Source: SIAF01 sp046152955 (GTDB lineage: Bacteria; Planctomycetota; Planctomycetia; Planctomycetales; Planctomycetaceae). Taken from it: 6,074 nt of DNA. This document shows positions 5,762 through 6,074 of this stretch, piece after piece; the first letter of the stretch is position 1; the number at the start of each line of letters is the position of its first letter. Both the position numbers and the translations under genes were made by a program. The notes below the pieces were generated by a model, which saw only the letters and a list, made by a program, of their open reading frames with translations, was not told where the DNA came from and did no database searches. Location: positions 1 to 6,074 of the forward strand of contig JBJXGA010000291.1 in the NCBI GenBank assembly GCA_046152955.1. The letters are read 5' to 3'.

Positions 5762-6074
5762 ATCAAGGTCGGGCGCTACTTTGACCCATTTGGCCTGGAG
5801 CGGATCACCTCGAACCGATTCACGACGTTTATGGAACGGGCACTGGGAGACCAGGCATTCGACCCGGCACGCCGGAACGGAATCAGTTTTTTCAATAACA
5901 ACGAAGATGGAACAATCACTTGGTCGGCGGGGGTGTTCCGATCAATCACCGACTTCTATGGCGACAACGTGGCGACCCAGGGAGCCTGGGCCGGAACCGG
6001 GAGATTGACGTGGCTCCCCTGGTACGATGACGAGTCGGGGGGACGCTACTACATGCATTTGGGGGCCGACTACA
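5762..6074 (+). CDS. OprO/OprP-like porin fragment, apparently lacking its N-terminus; runs off window
   Basis: Read from base 5762, the plus frame gives IKVGRYFDPFGLERITSN, then FMERA, TITWSAGVFRS, GRLTWLPWYDDE and YYMHLGADY at the edge. This follows the minus-strand porin from its residue 211 onward (IRAGNFFVPFGLEQVTND, FLER, ATISYGAFF, GRATWCPYYDEPT, YAVHTGVGALY), so the family call is firm. In that paralogue about 210 residues (signal peptide, linker and first strands) precede this point. Here the frame is open only to 5426, possible ATGs are 5450, 5477, 5591 and 5699, and none gives a signal peptide, a linker or the VKDAYFTINEVPLLG-type strand. No Shine-Dalgarno is obvious. The gene therefore looks 5'-truncated or rearranged near 5750-5762; the alternatives are a strongly diverged N-terminus or an assembly join. 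Whether it is expressed is unknown. Only the homologous block is annotated. Confidence 0.8.
   Translation, partial: MKVGRYFDPFGLERITSNRFTTFMERALGDQAFDPARRNGISFFNNNEDGTITWSAGVFRSITDFYGDNVATQGAWAGTGRLTWLPWYDDESGGRYYMHLGADY

Noticed and set aside
5628..6008. 126-residue plus frame beginning with a TTG codon
   Set aside because: Its first 40 residues look protein-like, but the rest overlaps the porin fragment out of frame. I could not match it to a family.

Overview
The window looks like chromosomal DNA from a planctomycete (Planctomycetota). This rests on recognising protein families from memory, not on a search. The clues are a BBP7/DUF1551-like outer-membrane barrel, OprO/OprP-type porins with a charged linker between signal peptide and barrel, and a secreted cysteine-rich protein whose motifs recur in planctomycetes. 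The DNA is GC-rich in genes and visibly more AT-rich in the larger gaps.

Left part (1-1764, plus strand): two cytoplasmic hydrolases lie 34 bases apart and probably form one transcription unit. The first is an alpha/beta hydrolase of the dienelactone-hydrolase type, whose start probably lies before the window. The second is a metal-dependent amidohydrolase of the Amidohydro_2 (PF04909) type. Both keep their catalytic or metal-ligand residues. They suggest stepwise hydrolysis of a small organic ester, lactone or cyclic substrate, but the substrate cannot be read from the sequence.

Middle (1765-3165, plus strand): a 309-base gap holds a short imperfect tandem repeat and no convincing gene. It is followed by a secreted beta-barrel outer-membrane protein of the planctomycete BBP7-like type.

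Right part (3171-5304, minus strand): a full-length OprO/OprP-like porin and, 43 bases downstream, a small secreted protein with 14 cysteines in its mature part form a likely two-gene operon. The operon converges on the BBP7-like gene with only 5 bases between stop codons.

Far right (5305-6074): a gap of roughly 450 bases leads, head-to-head with the first porin, into the middle of a second OprO/OprP-like porin on the plus strand, which runs off the window end. Its frame is open well upstream, but the part that should encode the signal peptide and N-terminal barrel is not recognisable. It looks 5'-truncated or rearranged.

Taken together, the window is an envelope-rich neighbourhood (three outer-membrane barrels of two families plus one cysteine-rich exported protein) next to a small catabolic hydrolase pair. 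I see no mobile-element genes, CRISPR array, tRNA or rRNA. No clearly new multi-gene system is evident. The best candidates for follow-up are the porin/cysteine-rich pair and the decapitated second porin.
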